Positions 33,047 to 41,996 of a stretch of 64,000 bases of DNA are shown here, one piece after another (positions within the stretch are counted from its first letter, which is position 1; each line of letters starts with the position of its first letter). The position numbers were made by a program, and so were the translations under genes. The stretch is taken from the NCBI GenBank assembly GCA_025656455.1, contig JAHXHS010000014.1:47177-111176 (forward strand). The letters are read 5' to 3'. The notes below the pieces were generated by a model. It saw nothing but the letters and a program-made list of their open reading frames with translations. It did no database searches and was not told where the DNA came from. The DNA comes from Candidatus Thiodiazotropha sp. (ex Epidulcina cf. delphinae) (GTDB lineage Bacteria; Pseudomonadota; Gammaproteobacteria; Chromatiales; Chromatiaceae).

Positions 33047-33181
33047 TTGTTAAAATTGCACAACCTGCCCTATACGCGCCAACACAAGAGAGAGAGCCGT
33101 CTGCGCATTCTGGATAGTGCGGCCCGCCTTTTTCTGCACCAAGGCTATGGAGGTTCTTGGGTATTGAACGGACTCTTGTGA
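33047..33181 (+). pseudogene. TetR-family regulator fragment
   Basis: From TTG 33047 the frame reads LPYTRQHKRESRLRILDSAA then RLFLHQGYGG, the first helix region of a TetR regulator. It then loses similarity and stops at 33179-33181, giving only 45 codons where about 190 are expected. The recognition helix and the entire ligand domain are missing. I read it as a truncated gene left by recombination at this repeat-rich spot, immediately before the NERD-helicase gene. Confidence 0.65.
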
Positions 33182-33226
33182 GCAGGAGCCATTAACTCAA
33201 CATAATTATGTCGCCGGGTTAATAGA

Positions 33227-35086
33227 ATGGCTGAAATCATCCCGCCACTGAACAAACAGACGCTCGGTCGCATGACCTCCGGCGAAAAACGTCTGGCGCG
33301 CCGTTTGGCGGCGTTGCTGGAGGATGACTACCTGGTCTGGTATGACATTCCGATCGGCAAGAAACGCCGATACCCTGATTTCATTATTCTGCATCCCTCC
33401 CGGGGCTTGCTGTTCCTGGAGGTGAAGGACTGGAAGCCTTCGACCCTCAAGACGATCAGCAAATCGGATGTCACCCTGCTGACCGATAACGGTCTGGTCA
33501 CCAAACCGCACCCGTTGGAACAGGCTCGCCAATACGCCTACCGGGTGGTGGATCAACTGTCGCGGGATCCGCTGCTGCGCCAAACATCCGCGGCCTACAA
33601 GGGCAATCTGATCATGCCCTACGGCTGGGGCGTGGTGTTCACCCATATCACCCGCAAGCAGATCGATAGGGCGATCCCCGAGGCTGTGCGCGAAGCGCTG
33701 TTACCGGATCATTTGATGATCTATCAGGATGAGATGACCGAAAGCGCAGAGGCGGAAGCGTTCCAGGCGCGATTGTGGGGGATGTTTAACTATCAGTTCG
33801 GTGGCGCGCTGACCCTGCCGCAGATCGACCGCATACGCTGGCATCTGTTTCCCGAGATACGTATTGATGGTGGCGGTCAAGCCGGGCTGTTTGCGGGAGA
33901 CGCCAATGATTCACTGAACATTGGGGAGACACTGCCGGATATTGTCAAGATCATGGATATTCAACAGGAGCAGTTGGCCCGCAGCCTGGGAGAGGGGCAT
34001 CGTGTGATCCATGGGGTGGCCGGTTCCGGCAAGACCCTGATCCTGGGCTATCGTTGTCTGCATCTGGCCCAGGCGCTGAACAAGCCGATCCTGGTGCTCT
34101 GTTTTAACATCACCCTGGCCGCAAAGTTGCGGGCCTTTATCTCTGAGAAGGGAATTGGCGGGCAGGTGCAGATCTACCATTTTCACGACTGGTGCGGTCA
34201 GCAGCTCAAGACCTATCAGGTACGGATGGTGGCGTCGGACAGGCCCTACTGGGAGCGTCAGGTCGAGACGGTCATCGAGGCGGTGGAGAAGGGCTATATA
34301 CCCAGGGCGCAGTACGGCGCGCTATTGATCGACGAGGGACACGATTTCGAGGCCGAGTGGCTGAAGCTGGTGGTGCAGATGGTGGATCCTGAGACAGAAT
34401 CGGTGTTACTGCTCTACGACGATGCCCAGTCAATCTATAAGAAGCGCTCAGGTTTGGGATTCAGTCTGTCCAGTGTCGGGATCAAGGCCCAGGGCAGAAC
34501 AACCATCCTCAAGGCCAATTACCGCAATACCCGGGAGATTCTCGATTTTGCCTACGCCTTTGCCCGCGACTATATCGATCCGCTCAGCGCCGACGACGAT
34601 CATATACCCCTCGTTGAACCCATGGCGGCGGGCAGCCATGGTCCGAAACCCGAGGTGCGGCGGTTCAACTCCCTGGCGCAAGAGATCGACTTCACCCTGG
34701 CCTGTGTGAAGAAATGGCATGCACAAGGCGTTACCTGGGGGGAGATCGCAGTGCTCTATGCAGCGGGCAACCAGGGGGCCAAGATCGCCGCTCGTCTGAA
34801 GCAGGCCTCGGTTCCCCATCTGTGGATGGGCTCGAAAGATAACAAAGCCGCCTACACGCCAGGGGAGGATAAGGTCTCGGTATTGACCATCCACAGCAGC
34901 AAGGGACTGGAGTTTTCCCGTGTGATTATGGTGGGCCTGGGCCAGTTGCAAGACACTGAAGGTGAACTGTCTCAGGAAGCCCGCCTGCTCTATGTGGGCA
35001 TGACCCGTGCCATGGAATGTCTATTGTTAACTGTTTCGGCGGAGAATGAATTCAGCCGAAGATTGTTGGATGTGTTGGCAAAATAG
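33227..35086 (+). CDS. NERD nuclease-domain / UvrD-like helicase protein
   Basis: A 619-residue protein. The N-terminal nuclease-related (NERD) domain has the PD-(D/E)xK-type residues Asp51 (YPDFIIL), Glu65 and Lys67 (LFLEVKDW). A superfamily 1 helicase core follows: Walker A GVAGSGKT near 262-269, Walker B LLIDEGHDF near 365, motif III-like VLLLYDDAQSIYK, motif IV-like KANYRNTREI, motif V KGLEFSRVIMVG and motif VI LYVGMTRAMECLLL. No signal peptide or membrane helix. It could act in DNA repair or as a stand-alone nuclease-helicase defence protein; the sequence does not decide. It stands alone, downstream of a broken regulator. Confidence 0.87.
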   Translation: MAEIIPPLNKQTLGRMTSGEKRLARRLAALLEDDYLVWYDIPIGKKRRYPDFIILHPSRGLLFLEVKDWKPSTLKTISKSDVTLLTDNGLVTKPHPLEQARQYAYRVVDQLSRDPLLRQTSAAYKGNLIMPYGWGVVFTHITRKQIDRAIPEAVREALLPDHLMIYQDEMTESAEAEAFQARLWGMFNYQFGGALTLPQIDRIRWHLFPEIRIDGGGQAGLFAGDANDSLNIGETLPDIVKIMDIQQEQLARSLGEGHRVIHGVAGSGKTLILGYRCLHLAQALNKPILVLCFNITLAAKLRAFISEKGIGGQVQIYHFHDWCGQQLKTYQVRMVASDRPYWERQVETVIEAVEKGYIPRAQYGALLIDEGHDFEAEWLKLVVQMVDPETESVLLLYDDAQSIYKKRSGLGFSLSSVGIKAQGRTTILKANYRNTREILDFAYAFARDYIDPLSADDDHIPLVEPMAAGSHGPKPEVRRFNSLAQEIDFTLACVKKWHAQGVTWGEIAVLYAAGNQGAKIAARLKQASVPHLWMGSKDNKAAYTPGEDKVSVLTIHSSKGLEFSRVIMVGLGQLQDTEGELSQEARLLYVGMTRAMECLLLTVSAENEFSRRLLDVLAK

Positions 35087-35110
35087 ACTTTCTGGATCAG
35101 TCACGCTCTG

Positions 35111-35151
35111 CGTCATTCCGGACGAAGCTTTGCGGAGATCCGGAATCCAGG
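35111..35151. repeat. REP-like palindrome
   Basis: The sequence CGTCATTCCGGACGAAGC.. and ..GGAGATCCGGAATCCAGG is a longer-armed member of the ATTCCGGC palindrome family. It lies between the helicase gene and sucrose-phosphate synthase and may act as a transcript-end structure. Confidence 0.65.
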
Positions 35152-35217
35152 CCTTACCAATCAACATCCCTAATTTGATACTATGTTTTGAGCGGAACAA
35201 GAAAGGCTATCCGAATT

Positions 35218-37344
35218 ATGTATATTTGTCTGATAAGCGTGCATGGTCTCATTCGGGGACATGATCTGGAGCTTGGGCGTGACGCTGACACCGGCGGTCA
35301 GACCAAGTACGTGGTCGACCTGGCCATCGCCCTGGGGGAGAGAGAGGAGGTCAGTCAGGTCGATCTGGTGACCCGCCGGGTGGTGGATGCCGATATCAGC
35401 GATGACTATGCCGAACCGCTCGAGACCCTGTCGCCGAAGGCGCGCATCGTGCGTGCCGATGGCGGTCCCCGGGGCTATTTGCCGAAAGAGACCCTGTGGG
35501 ACCACCTCGACAGCTTCATGGACAACCTGCTCACCTGGTTCAACGATCAGCCATCCATGCCGGATGTGATACACAGCCACTATGCGGATGCGGGTTATGT
35601 GGGCGTCAGGCTCTCCCACCTGCTCGGTGTTCCCCTGGTGCATACCGGTCACTCCCTGGGCCGGGACAAGAGACAGCGTCTGCTGGCCAAGGGGTTGACG
35701 CACGAGGAGATCGATAAGCGCTACAACATCGATCGGCGCATCGATGCCGAGGAGGAGGTGCTGGCCAATGCGGACCTGGTCATAACCAGCACCCACAATG
35801 AGATCGAGGAACAGTACGGTCTCTACAACTATTACCAGCCCGAGCGGATGGCGGTAATCCCGCCCGGCACCGACCTGACCCAGTTCTATCCGCCGAAAAG
35901 ATCCCGGGATAGCGTGCCATTCGCCAAGAGCTTGGCGCGATTTCTCCAGCAACCCGAGAAACCGATCATTCTCGCCCTCTCCCGGCCGGACGAGCGCAAG
36001 AACATTCTCACCCTGCTCGAAGTCTACGGCGAGTCCAGCCAACTGCAAAAGGCGGCCAACCTGGTTATCGTCGCGGGCAACCGGGACGATATCCGCGAGA
36101 TGGAGAGCGGGCCCCAGTCGGTGATAACCGATATTTTGATGATGATCGATCTGCACGACCTCTATGGCCATGTCGCCGTTCCCAAGCGGCACCTGGCCAG
36201 GGAAGTGCCGGAGATCTATCGTCTGGCGGCGATGTCCAAAGGGGTCTTCGTCAACCCCGCGTTGACCGAGCCCTTCGGCCTGACCTTGCTGGAGGCCGCC
36301 GCCAGCGGACTGCCGCTGATCGCCACCGAGAACGGCGGACCGGTGGATATCATCGGCAATTGCCACAACGGCCTGCTGGTGGACCCCCTGGACAAGCAGG
36401 CGATTCGGCGTAGTCTGCTGCAGATTCTGCACGACAACGATCATTGGCAGTGGTTTTCCCGCAATGGTTTGAACGGGGTGCGCAAACACTACTCCTGGAA
36501 GGCGCATGCGAGCAAATATCTCACCTGCGTCCAACCCCTCCCGGCCGGACACGGCCGGCTGCCCAGCAAGCCGCCGAAAAGTCTTCCCCACCGCTACCGG
36601 GAGCGGGCGATCTTCACCGACCTGGACCAGAATCTCCTCGGCAACCCCTCCGGTCTGAAGCGTTTCATCGAAGTGGTGAGGGAGAACCGAAAATGCGCCA
36701 CCTTCGGTATCGCCACCGGCAGGCGTCTGGATGACGCCCTGTCGGTGATGAAAAAATACGATATCCCCATTCCCGATGTGCTTATCGCCAGCCTGGGCAC
36801 CAGGATCTACTATGCCCAGGGTCTCTCGATGGACGTCTTCTGGAATGAGCATATCGATCATCTCTGGCAACCCCAGCGGGTGCGCCGGGTGATGGCCGGC
36901 CTGCCGGGTATCGCGCCACAATCCGTGCGGGAGCAGAGTTACTTCAAGATCGCCTATCACTACGACCCCAGCAAGGCGCCCTCGGTGGATGAGATCAATA
37001 CCCTGCTGCACAAGGAGGAGCTCACCTGTAACGTGGTGCATGCGTTCGGCCAGTATCTGGATATCCTGCCGTCCCGCGCCTCCAAGGGTCAGGCATTGCG
37101 TTATGTGGCGCAGCGCTGGGACATCCCCCTGGAGAATATCCTGGTGGCCGGCGGCTCAGGGGCGGACGAAGACATGATGCGCGGCAACACCTTGGCCGTG
37201 GTGGTGGCCAATCGTCATCACGAAGAGCTATCGCATATGATCGATCACGAACGTATCTATTTCGCCGACCAGGCCCATGCCCTGGGTATTCTCGAGGCCA
37301 TCGAACACTACGATTTCTTCAAAAGCTGTAATGTGACGGTATAG
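35218..37344 (+). CDS. sps: Sucrose-phosphate synthase with C-terminal HAD domain
   Basis: A 708-residue cytoplasmic enzyme making sucrose-6-phosphate from a nucleotide glucose and fructose-6-phosphate. The N-terminal GT4 glycosyltransferase has SVHGLIRG, LGRDADTGGQTKYVVDLA (substrate-binding loop), IHSHYADAGYVG, HTGHSLGRDKRQRLL, LALSRPDERKN and PALTEPFGLTLLEAAASGLP. From about residue 460 a phosphatase-like HAD domain follows (RAIFTDLDQNLLGN, IATGRRLDDALSV, ASKGQALRYVA, GADEDMMRG). The start is ATG 35218; a TTG at 35188 would add 10 residues. It is first in a sucrose operon with spp 2 bp downstream. Confidence 0.93.
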   Translation: MYICLISVHGLIRGHDLELGRDADTGGQTKYVVDLAIALGEREEVSQVDLVTRRVVDADISDDYAEPLETLSPKARIVRADGGPRGYLPKETLWDHLDSFMDNLLTWFNDQPSMPDVIHSHYADAGYVGVRLSHLLGVPLVHTGHSLGRDKRQRLLAKGLTHEEIDKRYNIDRRIDAEEEVLANADLVITSTHNEIEEQYGLYNYYQPERMAVIPPGTDLTQFYPPKRSRDSVPFAKSLARFLQQPEKPIILALSRPDERKNILTLLEVYGESSQLQKAANLVIVAGNRDDIREMESGPQSVITDILMMIDLHDLYGHVAVPKRHLAREVPEIYRLAAMSKGVFVNPALTEPFGLTLLEAAASGLPLIATENGGPVDIIGNCHNGLLVDPLDKQAIRRSLLQILHDNDHWQWFSRNGLNGVRKHYSWKAHASKYLTCVQPLPAGHGRLPSKPPKSLPHRYRERAIFTDLDQNLLGNPSGLKRFIEVVRENRKCATFGIATGRRLDDALSVMKKYDIPIPDVLIASLGTRIYYAQGLSMDVFWNEHIDHLWQPQRVRRVMAGLPGIAPQSVREQSYFKIAYHYDPSKAPSVDEINTLLHKEELTCNVVHAFGQYLDILPSRASKGQALRYVAQRWDIPLENILVAGGSGADEDMMRGNTLAVVVANRHHEELSHMIDHERIYFADQAHALGILEAIEHYDFFKSCNVTV

Positions 37345-37346
37345 CC

Positions 37347-38207
37347 ATGGGTCTGGGATTGCTGCTCTGCACCGATTTGGACAGAACCTTGATACCCAAT
37401 GGCCCGCAGCGGGAGTCGCCGGGCGCCAGGGCTTGTTTCAAACGCTTGTGCGAGAGCGACGATGTGGCGCTGGCCTACGTCAGCGGCCGGGATCGTAACC
37501 TGGTGGAAAAGGCGATCGCCGACTATGCCTTGCCGCAACCCGACTACGTAGTGGGCGATGTGGGCACCACCCTTTATCGGGTAGGCGCTTCGGATAGCTG
37601 GACCCGGTTGTCCGACTGGGAGTCGGACATCAGTCATGACTGGCAGGGCAAGTCCCATCAGGAATTACAGGCCCTGCTTGCCGGTATCCGGGAACTCCGT
37701 TTGCAGGAGAGCGGTAAACAGAACCGCTATAAACTCAGCTATTATGTTGCGCTCCATCATGACCATCGGCAGTTGCGGGAACGGATGCGGCAGCGTCTGG
37801 AGGCCCAGGGCGTGAAGTCAAGCCTGGTGTGGAGCGTCGATGAAGCGGCCGGGGTGGGGCTTCTCGATGTTCTGCCGGCGCGGGCGACCAAGTACCACGC
37901 GATCGAATATCTTAGACAGACCTTGGGTTATAGTGAGGGGGAGATCCTTTTTTCCGGCGACAGCGGTAACGACCTGGATGTACTGGCCAGCCCGATCCCG
38001 GCGGTGTTGGTGGCGAACGCCCAGGCGGAAGTCAGGGATCAGGCGCAGCGTCTGGCAAGGGAGGGGGGCATGCAGGATGCACTCTATCTTGCCAAGGGAG
38101 GTTTCATGGGCATGAACGGCAACTACGGCGCAGGCATCCTCGAGGGACTGGCCCATTATCACCCCGCCCTGACGGACCGGCTGTTTGAACCTAAAAACCG
38201 CAGTTGA
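37347..38207 (+). CDS. spp: Sucrose-phosphate phosphatase (HAD-IIB)
   Basis: A 286-residue enzyme hydrolysing sucrose-6-phosphate to sucrose. HAD motif I is LLLCTDLDRTLIPNG, motif II is YVSGRDRN, the Lys motif is ARATKYHAIEYL, and motif IV is FSGDSGNDLDVL. It follows sps by 2 bp. The last residues (EPKNRS and stop) are encoded by the left terminal repeat of the MITE at 38188, so the natural C-terminus was changed by that insertion; the loss is probably minor because the HAD core is complete. Confidence 0.93.
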   Translation: MGLGLLLCTDLDRTLIPNGPQRESPGARACFKRLCESDDVALAYVSGRDRNLVEKAIADYALPQPDYVVGDVGTTLYRVGASDSWTRLSDWESDISHDWQGKSHQELQALLAGIRELRLQESGKQNRYKLSYYVALHHDHRQLRERMRQRLEAQGVKSSLVWSVDEAAGVGLLDVLPARATKYHAIEYLRQTLGYSEGEILFSGDSGNDLDVLASPIPAVLVANAQAEVRDQAQRLAREGGMQDALYLAKGGFMGMNGNYGAGILEGLAHYHPALTDRLFEPKNRS

Positions 38208-38478
38208 CCGCTCCATCCTGATACTAAACTACTGATATGCAAACTATTGACTTCGATTTGCCTATTCACCTGCTGGGTGAACCACGCTACGGGGTGAATT
38301 GCACGCTTGCGGCGGCGCATGGCTGCGTTGCAGCTCCTTGGAATAGAATGACTATTCCGCGTCGTTGCGCGCCGCGCAGGGATGCACAAGTGTCGCAAGC
38401 ACAGGGATGCGCAGGAGCGACCCTTGCTGCACCCCCGCAAGCGCACACTTCACCCCGTCCAACTGCGGTTTTTAGGTT
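38188..38478. mobile_element. 291-bp MITE with 19-bp perfect TIRs between spp and fructokinase
   Basis: The terminal inverted repeats AACCTAAAAACCGCAGTTG (38188-38206) and CAACTGCGGTTTTTAGGTT (38460-38478) are perfect. Inside, near the right and left thirds, a second imperfect inverted repeat (ACGGGGTGAA..CGCTTGCGG / CCGCAAGCG..TTCACCCCGT) allows one long hairpin. No transposase. The left TIR supplies the spp stop codon, and the fructokinase ATG lies 6 bp past the right TIR. Confidence 0.75.
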
Positions 38479-38483
38479 GAACC

Positions 38484-39392
38484 ATGACGAACGAGGCCCC
38501 AGACATGAGTGGTAACGAACTGACGATTTTCGGCGAGGTTCTGTTCGACTGTTTTCCCAGCGGCGAAAACGTCTTGGGCGGCGCCCCTTTCAATGTCGCC
38601 TGGCATCTGCAGGCGTTCGGCCGGTCGCCCCGTTTCATCAGTCGTGTCGGCAGGGATCGGGAGGGTGACGCCGTCCAGCAGGCCATGCGGCAATGGGGCA
38701 TGGATACACAACCCCTTCAGAGCGACGACCTTCACCCCACCGGTAAGGTGATGATCAGCCTCCGTGGGGGTGAGCCCAGCTACGACATCCTGGCCGATGC
38801 CGCCTACGACTTCATCGATTCCGAGGGTTTGGCCGAAGCGGCATGCACGACCCTCTATCACGGCAGCCTGGGGCTGAGAAACCCGGTCGCCCGCGCCGCC
38901 CTGGAACGGCTCAAGGCAAACCGTCCGCAACGCATCTTCATGGATGTCAATCTGCGCGATCCCTGGTGGCAGCGTGAAACCGTGTTGGCGTGGGTCTCCC
39001 AGGCGGACTGGGTCAAGCTCAATGAAGATGAACTGGCGTTGCTGCACGACAGTCACGCCGCCGGGTTGTCGGCCACCGCGGCGGCGTTCAAGCAGCGTCA
39101 CGACTTGCAAGGGTTGGTGGTAACCCGTGGCGGGGAGGGGGCGCTGGCCCTGTTTCACGATCGTCCGGCTATTGAAATCAGCCCGGAAAAACAGCTTGAT
39201 CTCATCGATACCGTCGGCGCGGGAGACGCCTTCTCCGCCGTGCTGCTACTCGGCCTGACCCTGGACTGGCCGTTACGGCTCACCCTTGAGCGCGCGCAGA
39301 CGTTTGCCTCCGCCATTGTCGGGCAGCGGGGGGCCATCGTGAGAGAGCCGTCTTTCTATCAAACCTTTGCCGATGAATGGCAGCTTGCCTAG
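38484..39392 (+). CDS. PfkB-family carbohydrate kinase, probable fructokinase
   Basis: A 302-residue ribokinase-fold sugar kinase: FGEVLFDCFPSGENVLGGAPFNVAWHL at the substrate lid, DVNLRDPWW, KLNEDEL, VVTRGGEGAL and the catalytic signature DTVGAGDAFSAVLLLGL with the general-base Asp near 250. Between sps/spp and amylosucrase the expected substrate is fructose released from sucrose, giving fructose-6-phosphate, as in the sps-spp-fruK-ams clusters known in halotolerant methylotrophs. The start is ATG 38484; 38505 is possible. Confidence 0.9.
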   Translation: MTNEAPDMSGNELTIFGEVLFDCFPSGENVLGGAPFNVAWHLQAFGRSPRFISRVGRDREGDAVQQAMRQWGMDTQPLQSDDLHPTGKVMISLRGGEPSYDILADAAYDFIDSEGLAEAACTTLYHGSLGLRNPVARAALERLKANRPQRIFMDVNLRDPWWQRETVLAWVSQADWVKLNEDELALLHDSHAAGLSATAAAFKQRHDLQGLVVTRGGEGALALFHDRPAIEISPEKQLDLIDTVGAGDAFSAVLLLGLTLDWPLRLTLERAQTFASAIVGQRGAIVREPSFYQTFADEWQLA

Positions 39393-39538
39393 TAATCGGA
39401 TAAGGTTTAAACGTACTATTGCAACAGAATCGATTCAGTTCTTCTCCCCTCACCCTCAGGGAATCTCCGTTTTTTGAATCAATATATTTGCTGCCGGGTC
39501 GATAACCCGAACGAAGGATAAACAACAGACGCACGGTC

Positions 39539-41515
39539 ATGTATGAACAGGTCTCACATTCACTGCTGAATCAGATTCTCGACGAAATCAAACCCGAGAT
39601 CCGCAAACGGGATCTGCGCCATTTCTATACCCGCCTGGGCGCCAATTTCTATGTCATTCATCTATTGTTTCACCATCTCTACGGCAAGCGGGAGGACTTC
39701 AAGGAGCAGATGATACGCCTGGTGGAAGTGATGGCGTCCCGCTATGTGCAACGCCATGTCACACTCAAGCAGCTCGACAGCGAGAGAGAGAAGGATCACA
39801 ACTGGTTCCTCAGCCAGGAGTGGGTGGGGATGGCGCTGTATGCCGACGGTTTTGCGGAGGATCTGCAAGGGGTGGAGTCGAGACTCGCCTATCTGCAGGA
39901 GCTGGGCGTCAACATGCTGCATGTGATGCCGATCATGATCTGTCCCGAAGGGGCCAGCGACGGTGGTTATGCGGTGAGCGACTTTCGCAATGTAGACCCC
40001 GCTGTCGGCACCCTCGAAGATGTCAACAGGCTTTCCGCATCCGCGCGCAAGCGCGGCATGTTGTTGATTCTGGATATGGTGCTGAACCATATCTCAGACG
40101 AACACGAATGGGCCCAGCGCTCGCGTGCGGGAGAGCGTAAATACCAGGACTATTTCTATATCTTCGATAACCGGGACGTCCCGGATATGTTCGAGGAGAC
40201 CATGCCGGAGATCTTTCCCGAGACCTCGCCCGGCAACTTCACCTGGGACGAACAGATGCAGAAGTGGGTGATGACGGTCTTCAACGACTACCAGTGGGAT
40301 CTCAACTACAACAATCCCGCGGTGTTCATCGAGATGCTCGACAACACCCTCTTCTGGGCCAATCAGGGCGCGGATATCCTGCGTCTGGACGCGGTCGCCT
40401 TCCTGTGGAAGAAGATCGGCACCACCTGCCAGAACGAGCGCGAGGCCCACCTGATCCTGCAACTGATGAAGGATTGTTGCCAGGTAACCGCGCCGGGCGT
40501 GCTGTTTATCGCCGAGGCGATTGTGGCGCCGGTGGAGATCACCAAATATTTCGGTGAAGACGCAGTGATCGCCAAGGAGTGCGAGATCGCCTATAACGCC
40601 ACCTTCATGGCCCTGTTGTGGGATGCCCTGGCGACCAAGAACACCCAACTGCTATGGCAGGGCATTCAAAGCCTGCCGACCAAGTTGGACCGCGCCACCT
40701 GGCTCAACTACTTGCGCTGCCATGATGACATCGGCCTCGGTTTCGACGATGCGGACATCGTCCGCGCCGGTTATCAGCCTCCGGCCCATCGTCTGTTCCT
40801 GGTCGACTATTTCACCGGCCAATACAGCGACTCCTCGGCCCGCGGTCAGCCCTTCGGCGTCAACCGCAAGACGGGTGATGCGCGCATCTCCGGATCACTC
40901 GCCTCGCTGGTGGGACTGGAGGCCGCCATCGAGCGGAACGACGATGCCGAGATCAATGGGGTCGTGAAGAAGATTCTCCTGATGCACAGTATGATCTGCT
41001 CCTTTGGCGGTATTCCCCTGCTCTATTACGGCGATGAGATCGGTACCCTCAACAACTATGATTTCCTGGAGGATGAAAACAAATTGGGCGATAACCGCTG
41101 GATGCACAGGCCGAAGATGGACTGGGAAAAGGCAGAGCGCCGCCATCAGCGCGGCACGCCTGAACAACGCATTTTCGACGGCTTGAAAAAGATGATCGCC
41201 GCTCGCAAAGGGATACCGGCCTTCGCCGACTTCAACAACCGCGAACTGATCGATGTGGACAATCCCCACCTGTTCGTGTTCTGGCGCACCGACCCCTTCA
41301 TGCCCCTGGGTTCGGTGCTGGTGGTGTGCAACTTCGACGACTCCCCCCAATACATGGAGTTGAGCGCCCTCGGCAACCGGGGCATCTTCGAACACGGCAA
41401 TCTGCGCGACATCTACTCCGGGGAATCGCCCAGACTCTTCAAGGAGCAACTGGTGGTTCCGCCGTTTCATTTCTACTGGTTGACGGATCAGCGGCCCGAG
41501 GTGGGTTTTTTCTAG
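39539..41515 (+). CDS. ams: Amylosucrase-like GH13 glucosyltransferase
   Basis: A 658-residue GH13 enzyme of the amylosucrase group. It has an all-helical N-terminal domain (about 1-90), then a (beta/alpha)8 barrel: DGGYAVSDFRNVDP, LLILDMVLNHISDEHEWAQ, nucleophile Asp in ADILRLDAVAF (near 285), acid/base Glu in LFIAEAI (near 325), and transition-state Asp in LRCHDDIGLGF (near 397). A C-terminal beta domain follows. It would split sucrose, building an alpha-glucan and releasing fructose for the kinase upstream, so it links the osmolyte to glycogen. No signal peptide; last gene of the sucrose cluster. Confidence 0.92.
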   Translation: MYEQVSHSLLNQILDEIKPEIRKRDLRHFYTRLGANFYVIHLLFHHLYGKREDFKEQMIRLVEVMASRYVQRHVTLKQLDSEREKDHNWFLSQEWVGMALYADGFAEDLQGVESRLAYLQELGVNMLHVMPIMICPEGASDGGYAVSDFRNVDPAVGTLEDVNRLSASARKRGMLLILDMVLNHISDEHEWAQRSRAGERKYQDYFYIFDNRDVPDMFEETMPEIFPETSPGNFTWDEQMQKWVMTVFNDYQWDLNYNNPAVFIEMLDNTLFWANQGADILRLDAVAFLWKKIGTTCQNEREAHLILQLMKDCCQVTAPGVLFIAEAIVAPVEITKYFGEDAVIAKECEIAYNATFMALLWDALATKNTQLLWQGIQSLPTKLDRATWLNYLRCHDDIGLGFDDADIVRAGYQPPAHRLFLVDYFTGQYSDSSARGQPFGVNRKTGDARISGSLASLVGLEAAIERNDDAEINGVVKKILLMHSMICSFGGIPLLYYGDEIGTLNNYDFLEDENKLGDNRWMHRPKMDWEKAERRHQRGTPEQRIFDGLKKMIAARKGIPAFADFNNRELIDVDNPHLFVFWRTDPFMPLGSVLVVCNFDDSPQYMELSALGNRGIFEHGNLRDIYSGESPRLFKEQLVVPPFHFYWLTDQRPEVGFF

Positions 41516-41996
41516 GGCCTGTTAACACTAATTTGATAGTAGGTCACGTTGCGCAGCTACGTGACAATCCCATTGAGTCAGGTAGCCGCTCCGCGTCAAC
41601 CTGACCTACGACTGTGTGACGGTTTTGTTATATTTGCGTGAATCTCCCGACACGGGAGTATGATGAAATATCATTTAGGGATCTGCCCGGAGATGCTGAA
41701 AAAATATAACCCAAAGCACCTAGAGAAACGCAAAGAGTTTAGATATATCAATCTATTAGCTTTGTGTCCTTTGCGTTTCATGGCGGTCTTGGCGTTATAG
41801 AGAGCTGTTTCCGGTCATTAAGGTTAATGTCCGTCCAGAACGCACACTTTTTGAAGCCACGTCATCCCGGCGCATGCCGGGATCCAGGGAATTCAACGAC
41901 TTACTGGATTCCGGCATGCGCCGGAATGACGATCGCTGTAGTTTATACGTTACACCACACTAGGTTAGGTATGAAACAGAGGTAGTCACCTATCCC
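41516..41996. repeat. Intergenic repeats downstream of amylosucrase
   Basis: Holds family B copy 2 (41539-41611), then an inverted AAACGCAAAGAG / CCTTTGCGTTTCATGG pair (41726-41790). A composite of about 125 bp at 41810-41938 contains two REP palindromes, CATCCCGGCGCATGCCGGGATC (41861-41883) and its inverted partner ending at 41932. This composite is closely similar to 51385-51499. The ACGTTACACCACACTAG motif at 41945-41963 follows. No gene. Confidence 0.65.
41539..41611. repeat. Double-hairpin repeat (family B), copy 2
   Basis: A 73-bp copy of the element at 7103-7177, with the same GTCACG and GTCAGGT stems and the right end TGACCTAC; the left end is shortened to GTAGGTCA. It starts 24 bp after the amylosucrase stop and may provide a 3' hairpin for that transcript. 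Confidence 0.75.

Noticed and set aside
41764..41985. 73-codon frame containing HPGACRDPGNS and WIPACAGMT
   Set aside because: This peptide pattern is the usual translation of REP palindromes and not a gene.
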